The notes beneath the pieces are model-generated. The model was given only the letters and a program-made list of their open reading frames with translations. It made no database searches and was not told where the DNA came from. Shown piece by piece: positions 23,401 through 38,060 of a stretch of 64,000 nucleotides of DNA. The stretch's first letter is position 1; the number at the start of each line of letters is the position of its first letter. Source of the DNA: Perkinsus chesapeaki (Eukaryota > Perkinsozoa > Perkinsida > Perkinsidae). The stretch lies in NCBI GenBank assembly GCA_013115145.1, contig JAAPAO010000048.1, positions 26,979-90,978 on the forward strand. The letters are read 5' to 3'. The position numbers and the translations under genes are program-made.

Positions 23401-24796
23401 ACTTTTCCATTGTATTACGCAGCTCCAGTGATTTGTAGTCTGAATCTTTTATCGCTCAAAGTGGAATGTGTCCCGCTTTTTGTCGGCCTCACGCTCTCCA
23501 AAGTGCTCATTCGGGCAGAAGATGTGGATAACTGAAAAAAGTCATCAACATAACAACAAGTTAACAGAATTTCCCATTATTTTTGCCATGACACGAATTC
23601 GCAGGAGGGAGTTGTAAACAAGCGGAGTATGCTGAAAAATATCAACCAATACGAAATAATACTTGGAGACCGGGATTTTTAAGTAGCTGAAGGAAAGCGT
23701 GTACGTCATCATAGATGTTACAAGTTATTGAATGCGAATCCAACATTGACCTTTTGAGTGTACAGCAGAATTCTAACAAGTGTATTGCTCATTCAGCTAA
23801 ATGAGCAGACATAACTTGAACGGATTTGAGAAATACGTAATGTTCGTGAACGATCATCTGCTCAAGGACTGTTTGAATGAACTAGTATTATATTCCTCAC
23901 AAACTAATAAGTTTATTAATATTTCAAATACTAATAATAACTTAAAAAAGTCATTAGTTGCTTGAATGATTGAATGAATCTACCGTAAACCACATAATGA
24001 TTTTATATAAAGCCTCACCTTCCGTCTCCATGGTAATCCTTGTCCACATAAACATCCCGGAAAACTATTACTCTTATTGGTCTTGGTCTTACTTGGTGAG
24101 GCAGGATGCTGAAATGAGGTAAACGGAGTCCATCAAGAGAGAAGCGTCAACGAATTGATGACCACAGCTGCTGTGGTGGAATAGATCGATTAACTACGAC
24201 ACCTAAATCCAATCTCACGGTTTAAAATGCCCTTCCTGGGCTTGAAAAAACTCTCAATGTTAAAAAGCAAGTTATAGAGTATGTTACTAGTGCGGAGGAG
24301 GAGTAGGAGATATAATATAAAATATGTTAGTAGTGCGGAGGAGGAGTAGGAGATATAATATAGAATATGTTAGTAGTGCGGAGGAGGAGCAGGAGATATA
24401 ATATGAAATATGTTAGTAGTGCGGAGGAGGAGCAGGAGATATAATATGAAATATGTTAGTAGTAGTATGTCTAACCTGTGCTGTTAGTAATAAATATTTT
24501 AAGAGTACTTAATACCAAGTATAGGGTACGAATCATTACTACGATACAGTTCTCCAATTTTGCGACTTAGTGAATTTCCTTCTTATATACCACCCAAGTT
24601 TCAGCGTCACAAAAAGTATAACAGTATGGGAGATATTCCAAGTTAATTTGGAGGACTGTAGAGGTTATAAAATATATATCATTAAGGTGTGAAGGGAATT
24701 TAATATTACCGGTGGAGCTGATGGTAGTATCCCCTCAATAGTACTCCTCTTAGATGACGAATTAGATGTTCCACGTACTAGAGACGGAATCTTCAT
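20449..24796 (-). CDS. HAD-superfamily (WDDT-type) protein with Ser-rich N-terminus
   Basis: Minus-strand exon pieces in order: MKIPSLVRGTSNSSSKRS (from 24796), SPSKTKTNKSNSFPG (about 24090), LSTSSARMSTLESVRP (about 23530), a Ser/Asn-rich stretch (23050-22540), then the catalytic motif SVTILDWDDTLFPTAWI (about 22115). Next are AISHVVIVTLATAPWVTISI (about 21520), FVPKKLSENFMPELGP (about 21450), LCVPAYMKEVAMKKQLKLFY (about 20930), MQSWKNVLSIGDSVFERRAL (about 20800) and ITQLIPQLEILSAWIPYMLA (about 20600), ending near DFDLDIEDNQE. DWDDT is the HAD nucleophile motif and SIGDS the late acidic motif. This is a protist-enriched HAD-like family of unknown substrate. The first exons are joined by position and composition, so they are less certain than the catalytic half. 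Confidence 0.7.
22170..22189 (-). repeat. Family II core in HAD gene intron
   Basis: On the minus strand it reads AATTTTGTGGCGCAGTGACG, almost the same as the copy at 19977. It lies upstream of the exon encoding the DWDDT motif, in the intron before it. Confidence 0.6.
22816..22858 (-). repeat. Palindromic introner-like intron (family IV), in HAD gene
   Basis: 43-nt minus-strand intron beginning GTAGTTAGCTGG and ending AATCGATCAGATGATCGATT then TAG. It is phase 0, joining NVSLSE to IPMMQKVILSP. Its 3' half matches the TOR intron at 4954-4997 base for base outside two positions in the palindrome centre. Confidence 0.75.
24280..24470. repeat. Minisatellite, 43-bp unit, just over 4 copies
   Basis: Unit starts TATGTTAGTAGTGCGGAGGA and ends GGAGATATAATAT plus a few bases. 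Copies begin at 24280, 24323, 24366, 24409 and (partial) 24452, with exact 43-bp spacing and few changes. It lies in an intron of the HAD gene. Confidence 0.9.
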
Positions 24797-25091
24797 TAAC
24801 CTACAAATGCCCAAGTTAACCTAAAGATACTCCCCTTATTAACAGCCAACACAACAGCTTTATAGGGAGATCATTCTAAAGCCCTTCCTTCAAAGAGCAT
24901 TTCAATCGAGCAAGACCATTAACATTTCCATTTTCAAGTCCGTCTCCATTAGCCTTACAGGTTCGAATCCCGCCAGGTACATTTTAAGTGTAATTAAATT
25001 ATCGATCACGCTGCGGGCGCGCTCTATTAGCCTTGGACGCCCTTCCTCTTCTAAAGGCCAATCGCCTGGTAAAACCTAAGTTATCATCGTT

Positions 25092-25622
25092 ATGGTGCTA
25101 ATCAGAAAGGAAGATCGTCGTACCGTATATGAGCATCTCTTCAAGGAGGGTGTTATTGTTGTGGAGAAGAAGCCAACTTTGAAGCATCATCGTCAAATGG
25201 AGGTTGCCAATCTTCATGTTATGATGATCATGAAGTCTCTTTCTTCCAGGTAGGAAAATGGGAGGGTACATCAATCAACCTCTGGAGAATCTTTCTAAAT
25301 GCTATTCAAATTTCACGACCAAAATTATTTTTATTTTCAGAGATCTCGTCGATGAGAAGTTCAACTGGCAGTGGCACTACTACACCCTTAATGACGACGG
25401 TATCGAGTATCTTCGTCAATATCTCCACCTTCCCGTAATAATTAACGTTATATTAATAGTCATTATTATCATTATTCCCAGGCCACTGCTTTCCCCGACA
25501 CTATGACCAAGCAGCGCCCTACTCGCGCCATTGGTGGTGATGATGATGACCGCAAGCCTCGCCGTGACTGGGGTGGCAACAAGTGGGGCAACCAGCAGCA
25601 GCAGAAGCCCGTAGAGGCCTAA
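25092..25622 (+). CDS. RPS10: 40S ribosomal protein eS10
   Basis: Exons 25092-25249, 25341-25434 and 25482-25622 encode about 130 residues. MVLIRKEDRRTVYEHLFKEG, then NLHVMMIMKSLSSRDLVDEK, FNWQWHYYTLNDDGIEYLRQ and YLHLP are the S10/plectin domain. The tail is short and charged, with DDDDRKPRRDWGG and a QQQQ run. The protein sits at the beak of the small ribosomal subunit. Introns are 91 and 47 nt, without introner cores. The start matches the family N-terminus. Confidence 0.95.
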
Positions 25623-26431
25623 GTTGTCCTTGGTTACCATAAAGTATCTTAGGTTGATGCTATAGGTTGAGATGGCTTTTGGTTAACACCATTTTTAATA
25701 ATGTTGTGTTTTGTAATTAACTTGTTTCAACGCAACAATTCGGGGAGGATATTCCGCACGTTATTTTTATGTCTTCTTCTGCTGAGGAAAAATGAAGAGA
25801 AAAGTTGCTGATATATGAAATTGGATCGCAGTCGTTAAGTAATGTGCTTTCCAGTTGTCGTATTGCACGCATACAGATCTTAACAACTACGCTGCTGACC
25901 AGTGGACTATTAATACATATTATGAAAGCAACGACAATGATGATTACCATCTTAATCATAATAATAACTCAGGCTGTAGTTAAGACAAACCTAAAATGAG
26001 AATGATGAATTACAGCAGTTATTAACCATAAGAATCAATATAACAATAGGGATTTTCTATACGGTAGGGAAAAGCAAAGAAGTTAATAAACCATGATTGA
26101 ATATAACTAATGTGACTATTTACGATTAGAATAAGACATAAACAACGCTAACCTGTTGCTGTTATTATTATGTTGTGATTTCTGCCTTCCTTCACAACTG
26201 ATATCATCATCACACCTAAAATACAATAATAACCCTATTAGATATTGAGATTATTACTCTTGAATTTCGCGGCGAGTGACGGTTATTGTATATCTGTTGT
26301 CGATATCGGCAGCATATAAATCGAGTATAGCCTCTGAACTAGCGTCCGCTACGGAGTAGTCCAAATGATTACCATCATCAGTTAGGATACTTATTAATGA
26401 ATAATACAAATACGTCTGAACAAATAGTATT
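25623..26431. other. Intergenic, AT-rich, nothing recognised
   Basis: Downstream of eS10. It has short AT-rich open frames without family signals. No polyadenylation or RNA feature could be assigned. Confidence 0.4.
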
Positions 26432-26650
26432 CATAGTGCGAAAAGATACTTTAACACTTGCGGAAGATTCTTAGCAATTATTCAAAGTGCGAAAATGTAT
26501 CATCGAAATCTTTGCAGTGCGAAAAGATACTCCTAAATACTTCGCAGTGCGTGTGAATATTCTCAATTACTTTATAGTGCGAAAGATACTCTTAAAATTT
26601 TGCCACTGCGAGAAGACACTATTGAATTCTTTATAGAGCGCAAAGATACT
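26432..26650. repeat. 30-bp tandem array whose unit matches introner core III
   Basis: Degenerate units of AGTGCGAAAAGATACT plus an A/T-rich tail. Unit starts are at 26436, 26457, 26487, 26517, 26547, 26577, 26606 and 26636, so the period is 30 after the first step. Its reverse complement reads GAGTATCTTTTCGCACTGCA then AAGATTTCG, the same order of blocks as the introns at 385, 3542, 4803 and 54342. Confidence 0.85.
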
Positions 26651-27232
26651 ACCAATTGTCGTTGAATGTCCTGTACAGAAGGATGAGTCTTCAACAAGCA
26701 AGTCTTGACTGAAGTGTTTGGTAGAAGGCTACTAATCATTTTACTAGGGCTGATGTCCCCTATTTGGTTACCAATAAGGAGAACCTAGAAACAAGAAGGG
26801 TCCGTGGTTCGAATCCCAACAAGAGCATCATCATCATCTTTACCTGTGAAGAGGGACTGCCTTCATTTCCCTTAGGTAGATGAGAATACCACTCGCTGGC
26901 TATTTTAACAGCTGATGCCTCCTTCTGTCTGTTATTAAGTATTATTGTAATTATCAGCATAATGATGTTGTCTTACTTAATTCCCCGTTGTAAATGCTGC
27001 TTCGGTGTATGAATAACTTTAATATTCGATAATACTGGAAGAAGCCGGGGAAGGTATATTTTACAACTCTCTTTAACCCACCCCTAAATAACAACAATAG
27101 CTAGAGGTGTCAGAAAACTTATACCAAGCAGATTTCTACGATTTCATCAAGGAGAGCCACTAGACCTAGTACAGTGGAAATGTAATAAGTTCAATCCAGA
27201 AAACAGAATATCGACGCGAGATTAGCAACATC
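26651..27232. other. Intergenic with one T-arm-like sequence
   Basis: Contains CCGTGGTTCGAATCCCAAC at about 26802-26820, a B-box/T-arm match with no foldable tRNA around it. Otherwise nothing recognised. Confidence 0.4.
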
Positions 27233-27841
27233 TTAGCCGGGTAGCGAACGAGTCTGTAGTAGTGAAGTTGGTTTGCTGAAAAGTCCATTGTTGATTGGGC
27301 GGCGGCGGCGGTGTTGATGGGATAATATAAGTAATTTCAATGTTCTTACCTCAGTACTCGAGCTGAGAATGCAAACATTGCCGTTAGTTAATTCAAGTAG
27401 AAGGCTAAGAAAAGCTTCTACAACTGACGTGTAGGCGCTGGACAAACTCAACTGAGAAGGAATAGAATAGAGTTGAAGTAAAATGATGCGGGCTACCTTT
27501 CCACCGTGGCTGATAAGAGCCTGTGTTGGAACTATAGTATCATCCCAATCAAGAATAACCATCGAATGACCATTAATAGAGCCATCATCTAGGGAATCTC
27601 CCGTACTGGTAGGGGTCTGGCAGTAGCAGGGCGAGTAGCAGCTACTTGTCGGGCTGTTGTCGGCAGGATGTAGCTGCTGCTGCTGTTGCTGGTGGTCGAG
27701 GAGGAGGGTAGATGTAGTAGACTTTAATTGTGGTGACATCATCATGATTGTTATATTCAAAAGTGTTAACAAAGGTGCGGTACAATAATGAATCGCTGAA
27801 AATAGGGATTTGGACGATACAGATAATATCATAATATGCAC
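27233..27841 (-). pseudogene. HAD-like (WDDT-type) N-terminal fragment
   Basis: A Gln/Ser-rich leader is followed by SMVILDWDDTIVPTQAL and ELTNGNVCILSSSTE, matching the start of the HAD-type domain of the gene at 20449-24796. The later motifs (SIGDS and the C-terminal acidic part) were not found downstream. It is either a truncated paralogue or a gene whose remaining exons I could not see. Confidence 0.5.
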
Positions 27842-27861
27842 GCATAGGATAATAATTGCAG

Positions 27862-27930
27862 GAATAAATACCCCAGCCAGGGATCGATCCTACGTCCTTC
27901 AATTGATGAAACAATTGCTCAGAGCTCACC
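27862..27930 (-). repeat. tRNA-like (possibly SINE) sequence
   Basis: On the minus strand there is TCTAGTGGGTGAGCTC (A-box-like), about 20 bases, then GTAGGATCGATCCCTGGC (B-box/T-arm-like) and GGGG. The acceptor arms do not pair, so it is a decayed tRNA or a tRNA-derived repeat. Confidence 0.4.
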
Positions 27931-28137
27931 CACTAGACAAAGTAAACGTACTCTAGTGATGGTGACCCATTTCTGTACGGGTGACCTGCCGTGCCAGAAC
28001 TGCCGTTTATTTGTGCTTCTCTTGATGTGTCGATGGTGTTGGAGCTCACCGCTTTTTTCAGTATTGATATATAACAAATTTTATCCATCCGATCCATCAT
28101 TACTATCGCCTAGTTGAGTTGCTATTGACTTAATAAT

Positions 28138-29812
28138 GCCATTCAGTAAAAGTTATCGTGATACAGTCTATATACCCGATGGTATATCAGTTAGATCCGT
28201 CAAGGTAATAATATCATCACTGTCATCAATATGTCAACATCAGATACCTTCCAATAAGGGAAAGGATAACACCGCTATCACAAGTAGTAATAATTATTGG
28301 GGAAATAGAATTATACATTTCCATACAGTTAGTAGGAAAATTGTATTATTGATCTTCATATTCTTCATTAGTATTGAAGTGTATATATGTCACTATATCT
28401 TTAAGAAATCTATTTCGGGAATGAAAATGCGAAGTTAAAAGCACAGCCCGAAATTAATTTCCTTATCCGTAAAATTGTGATCCTTATTCGCGAAATAGAT
28501 TTCTGGAAGGTAAAGAAGATACTTAATTTACAGACAGTAGGTCATGGAGATGAAATAACACCGGTATACTTATTCTGGTTACACTAATGACATTGTCACT
28601 CAACTGTCAATATATCGCTACTTTTCCCCTCGAAACTATGTCTGCCATATCAGACTAGGGATGGTTACTATGATGAGGCATATTAATTGATATTAGTAAT
28701 ATTTCACCTGTTTAGATTCCAAAAGGAAGTCCCCTTTACCGAAGCACAGTCCAAGTGTGAAGAGCTACCATAGATGCAGTCATGTTGAACGGATGTATCA
28801 TGAAAGCCCCTCCATCATTATCGGTGGGGGAGAGGGAGTTAAACTAAGCGATACATTACCTAAAGAGTAATAGGGAAGAAAACATCATATTCATTTTGCC
28901 AGGAATATTTTATTATTATAACATTTATATGAAGATCGTTGTGGTATCCTATCTAGTGATTTTAATTTAATAACAACTCTAATAACACCCAGACTTGGTG
29001 GCAGCAAAGATCCGTATATGGCAGACGTTTTAGGCTCTCTCTACTTGTTTAATTGTTATCTATATTATTATTCTTCACCTGCATTCTCGTATTTTATCAT
29101 ATGCATTACAATTCAACTTGAACTACGTATTATGTGGCGCGTGACTATCAGGTATACCACTCCTGGTCTGCGAGATAGCAGTAAAATAACTAAACCAAGA
29201 TATTCCAAAGAGGTTCGAACGTACTAGGTCAACTTGAGCTCGAAAATATCTTTTAGGATGGCAGTTTACAGCATATTGTTGCATCCAAGGGTAAGATAGG
29301 TGGTGAAGGTAGCTCACTTGTTGATGAGAGATCAGCCAAAGATGCCATTAATGAACCTAATAAAGTACTAAAGGGTGCCTATATTATTTATTTCTGGTCA
29401 ATCAACTATAACCGTACTGTCATTCCACATACCCTCTTCAACCCTGTCATCGGTCCTCAACTGCGAGATTCTCCGCCACTACACGTTTATATCATCATCA
29501 CCGACCACGGTCTAGACTACTTGTCGATACCTTGCTGTATTCACGGTTAAAGGTTTAACCGTCACAATTTTTTATATTATTTCACCTGGCATGCATGGGT
29601 TAGGCTCACCATCATCGATAAAGCATCTTTTGGGAGCATCTATTTACCTTTTGAAACCTTGTTATTTATTTACCATAGCAATCATCATCTTTTTATCCGT
29701 GGAATTAAGATATTTGCTCAGGGTTACCTCTACGCCAAGAATAACAATATTATCGGTACCCTCGGTGAGGTAGCATTTGGTCGCTCCGCTTCCCAGTCGA
29801 TGGGCTCATGAT
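28138..29812 (+). CDS. Unrecognised multi-exon gene (tentative)
   Basis: Possible exons are MPFSKSYRDTVYIPDGISVR (from 28138), YTTPGLRDSSKITKPRYSKE (about 29152), DGSLQHIVASKGKIGGEGSS (about 29258) and a last exon ending LGEVAFGRSASQSMGS with TGA at about 29810. Plausible AG acceptors precede several of these. I recognise no domain and could not join the pieces with full phase consistency, so extent and even unity are uncertain. Confidence 0.3.
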
Positions 29813-30052
29813 AATTCATTTGCTTGTTGTTAACCACCACCACCATCATCATCAGTTAACCTTGTGTTGAAGTGTATCGGTTAATGCTGGATTGAGTGAC
29901 TCCATTTTAGTCGTCCTTTAAGGACTCGCTTCTTCAGGGATACTTCTCTTAAGTTTTCAGTATATTTTATTGCTTACAATTACGAATTTAGTCACTGAAT
30001 CCATTCCAATTAACCATTATGTGTGTATCTGGTAGGAATAGTATGGAACATC

Positions 30053-30068
30053 CGTCACGCGCCACGAA
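30053..30068 (+). repeat. Family II core (reverse) upstream of AFG2
   Basis: GTCACGCGCCACGAAAAT lies about 115 bp before the AFG2 start, between a GTAGG and a CTCCTGGAG, so it may be a 5' UTR intron of the same family. Confidence 0.5.
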
Positions 30069-30181
30069 AATAGTATCGGTTTTCTCCTGGAGAGTTTGAT
30101 GCAACTGAAGTTATTCGATAAAAAAGTATATAAAAATGCAATTACTATTGTCAATAATTCTTGCAGTGTCATTACAATTAC

Positions 30182-35567
<5,386 letters not shown>

Positions 35568-36118
35568 ATCATTACCATTGCACCACACCACTGTCATCGA
35601 CGATTAACTCTTACGTTTCTTATATTACCATCCAAGATGTCTTATGTTGGCATTTCAGCATTAATCTGGGCTTATCTGGTGATAGTATGTATGCTGATGT
35701 GATGTTCGTCATCTTCATCATTATATATTAGACCAGATTCGTTAATTGTTATTGTCAATATATTGCTTAGCGTTCTGTCTAGGAAGACTGTGTATCATAA
35801 TTTCTTGTCAAACTGAGGTTCAAAGATGGAAGCAATTCTTTGAAAATGTTAGTCGATGATGATTATGATGATTCCCCAGTAGCACGGCACGGCCTTCGAG
35901 GAGGGTTATGCTAGCCCAGCTCTATACACTGTGGTGAAAAATCATTATATGTTGAAGTGTGATGATGTTGTTTCGAATCATGACTACTGCGGAACCCAAC
36001 GACTCTTTGTGATAAACAGCATCAGGCGTACACAGCGTTAGTGATACGGAATATAGTGATATAGATAGAAAGACACTTTCCATGGCTACTACAACGACGA
36101 CCACACGACCTCAATCCA
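35568..36118. other. Intergenic between convergent genes, nothing recognised
   Basis: Separates the AFG2 stop from the stop of the minus-strand secreted orphan. No RNA gene or repeat seen. Confidence 0.5.
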
Positions 36119-36940
36119 TCATATCACATTATTAAGGATTCTTGTGAAGTCTAATGCCATGCCTCTGGCTTTATCTTTCGGAGGAGCCAGCAGAGAGTAT
36201 TCAGTATCTTGCGTGATGTCCTTTCTTCTCCATTCCAACATTGTTTGTATCCAAACACCATAGCCGGTGGGCAAAGGTCTTCTCATGACTGGTTCCAGAA
36301 TGAGTCTCGTCTCCGTTTTTCTACCCCGAAGCATGCTCACGAGAATCATCTCAATGGCGATATTATCGAGATTGACATATCTTACCTCCTTCACATTATC
36401 CACACCAACCACATTAATGTCACTTATTTTACCTTTATCGACCCTTATCCTTACCGCAACGGATTCTTCTTCCAAGTCGCCACGGTACTCTCCGTTTGCT
36501 ACTGGGTCCAGAAGCTCGTTAACCACATTAAATCCAAGCTTAGTGCAAATGTTATTGAGGTCGTTCAGAACGGCTTTATCGGTTGGATGGATAATTGAAA
36601 AACATTCAGTGCTCGAGCTCCATCCTTCTGGCATGGTCAAAATTCGCGATTTCTGTTTCCCTGTTTTGCGTTCTTCTCCCAACTTTGAAGTTACTGGTTC
36701 CACTTGGTACGCCTTAATACGATTTATCGTACCGTTCCCTCGAAGATTATATTCTTGTTTCATTTTTATCCCTCTCACTTCGTAGCTTTTGTCAACCCTT
36801 TCCTCGATTACTCTAACACGTGGTTTGATGTAGTATCTTTTCCTATCTTTCAAGCTCGTTCCAAATAACCACTGTACAGGCATATTGGCTGAGGCTATTT
36901 CCAACAGTCCAACCGTCATAACAAAACAGCGCTTAATCAT
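36119..36940 (-). CDS. Secreted orphan protein, 273 aa, single exon
   Basis: An uninterrupted frame starts MIKRCFVMTVGLLEIASANM, a likely signal peptide with cleavage near ASA. The body is basic and hydrophilic with no membrane segment, and contains IRVDKGKISDINVVGVDNVK and RRPLPTGYGVWIQTMLEWRR. I recognise no domain. Its lack of introns contrasts with most neighbours. It may be a lineage-specific secreted protein. Confidence 0.65.
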   Translation of the reverse strand: MIKRCFVMTVGLLEIASANMPVQWLFGTSLKDRKRYYIKPRVRVIEERVDKSYEVRGIKMKQEYNLRGNGTINRIKAYQVEPVTSKLGEERKTGKQKSRILTMPEGWSSSTECFSIIHPTDKAVLNDLNNICTKLGFNVVNELLDPVANGEYRGDLEEESVAVRIRVDKGKISDINVVGVDNVKEVRYVNLDNIAIEMILVSMLRGRKTETRLILEPVMRRPLPTGYGVWIQTMLEWRRKDITQDTEYSLLAPPKDKARGMALDFTRILNNVI

Positions 36941-37224
36941 CTTAAATAATACTAGTATGAGTTAGCCTGCCGTCTCCTATTGGAAATGCTCCTGCTCGAA
37001 CATGGTTCTTAAGGGGCGAGATCTGTAGTAGTGAGCTTCTGTGTCTCCTTTGTGTTACTCCGTGGTCGTCTGTAGTTATTTATTTCATCACAGATGTTCA
37101 CACGTTCGTCTGTTGTATTTAACTGGCACTATAAATATTGGCAACGACAGACTGCTGGCTATCTCCGAACATGTACGACGTGTTGCCTTACTTGTAGATA
37201 CTTACATCTCAGTGATGATCAGAT

Positions 37225-37871
37225 ATGAAAAACAAGATGCCTGGGAATGAGATGATAGGATTTGTTGTTAACGATAAACATCCTAAAAGTGTTAGAGTGT
37301 TCTGTGATCGATTTATGCATGTTATGCGATATAAGAAGACATTTCGATACACAAAAAAGGTAACAGTCACCATTGCTAGCGATGGATATTCGAAAGAGAA
37401 AGTTCCGCCTGCGGTTTTTCTTCAACACAGTATTAATATTTCTAACTTTCGACATTCGATACCTCTGTTCTTTAAACTGAATTTCGTATCGTTGCTGTCA
37501 TCTGTGTGGTTCGCCGTCTCCTGGCCGTTATACTGTCTCATCAACGATAAATTATCGATCCTGTTTTAGACTTTTTTCTTATTATATTATGCCAACGTAG
37601 TTGTTATTCTTTATATCAGATTTGGGCACATGATGAGAATTCAGAGTGCCGTTTGGGTGACATAGTTCAAGTCCAACCATTGGGCTACCGAATGGGACCT
37701 ATGAAAACGTAAGCTGCTGTTGACTTTGCAATCGGAAGCCATCCCCTCAGGTACGTAGTGAGATCGATACTGCACCAAGAACCGAGGGACGCGGCGGACA
37801 AATCATGCCTGAGGGGAAGCGATGCTCGAAACCTTACAATAGCGCATGGTGAAGATGAACAACAAAAGTAG
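37225..37871 (+). CDS. Ribosomal protein uS17, organellar (probably mitochondrial) type
   Basis: Exons 37225-37359, 37620-37708 and 37751-37871. [20 protein letters not shown] and [20 protein letters not shown] then [20 protein letters not shown] follow the bacterial-type S17 fold (HDE-N-x-C-x-x-GD). The C-terminal extension is charged. It binds small-subunit rRNA. The type is judged from similarity to bacterial rather than cytosolic S11/S17; no clear targeting peptide is visible, and a Met at 37237 is an alternative start. Confidence 0.8.
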
Positions 37872-38060
37872 GCCCACCTTGGTAGAAAACAAGCGATATT
37901 ATTGCGGAATATTTAGTTTCGAAAACGTCGATCCTGCGAAGAGTAAGAAGCCAATGGAAGCATGAGATGTTGTTGTTTCTGATAGAGGAGCTCGTTGTTG
38001 CATTGAGTGAGCTTATTACAGGATATTTCTGAAGTTTTATTATGAGCTCTTCTCTCAACA

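Noticed and set aside
24280-26650. CRISPR arrays at the two tandem repeats
   Set aside because: Units follow each other without unique spacers, and the gene context is eukaryotic.
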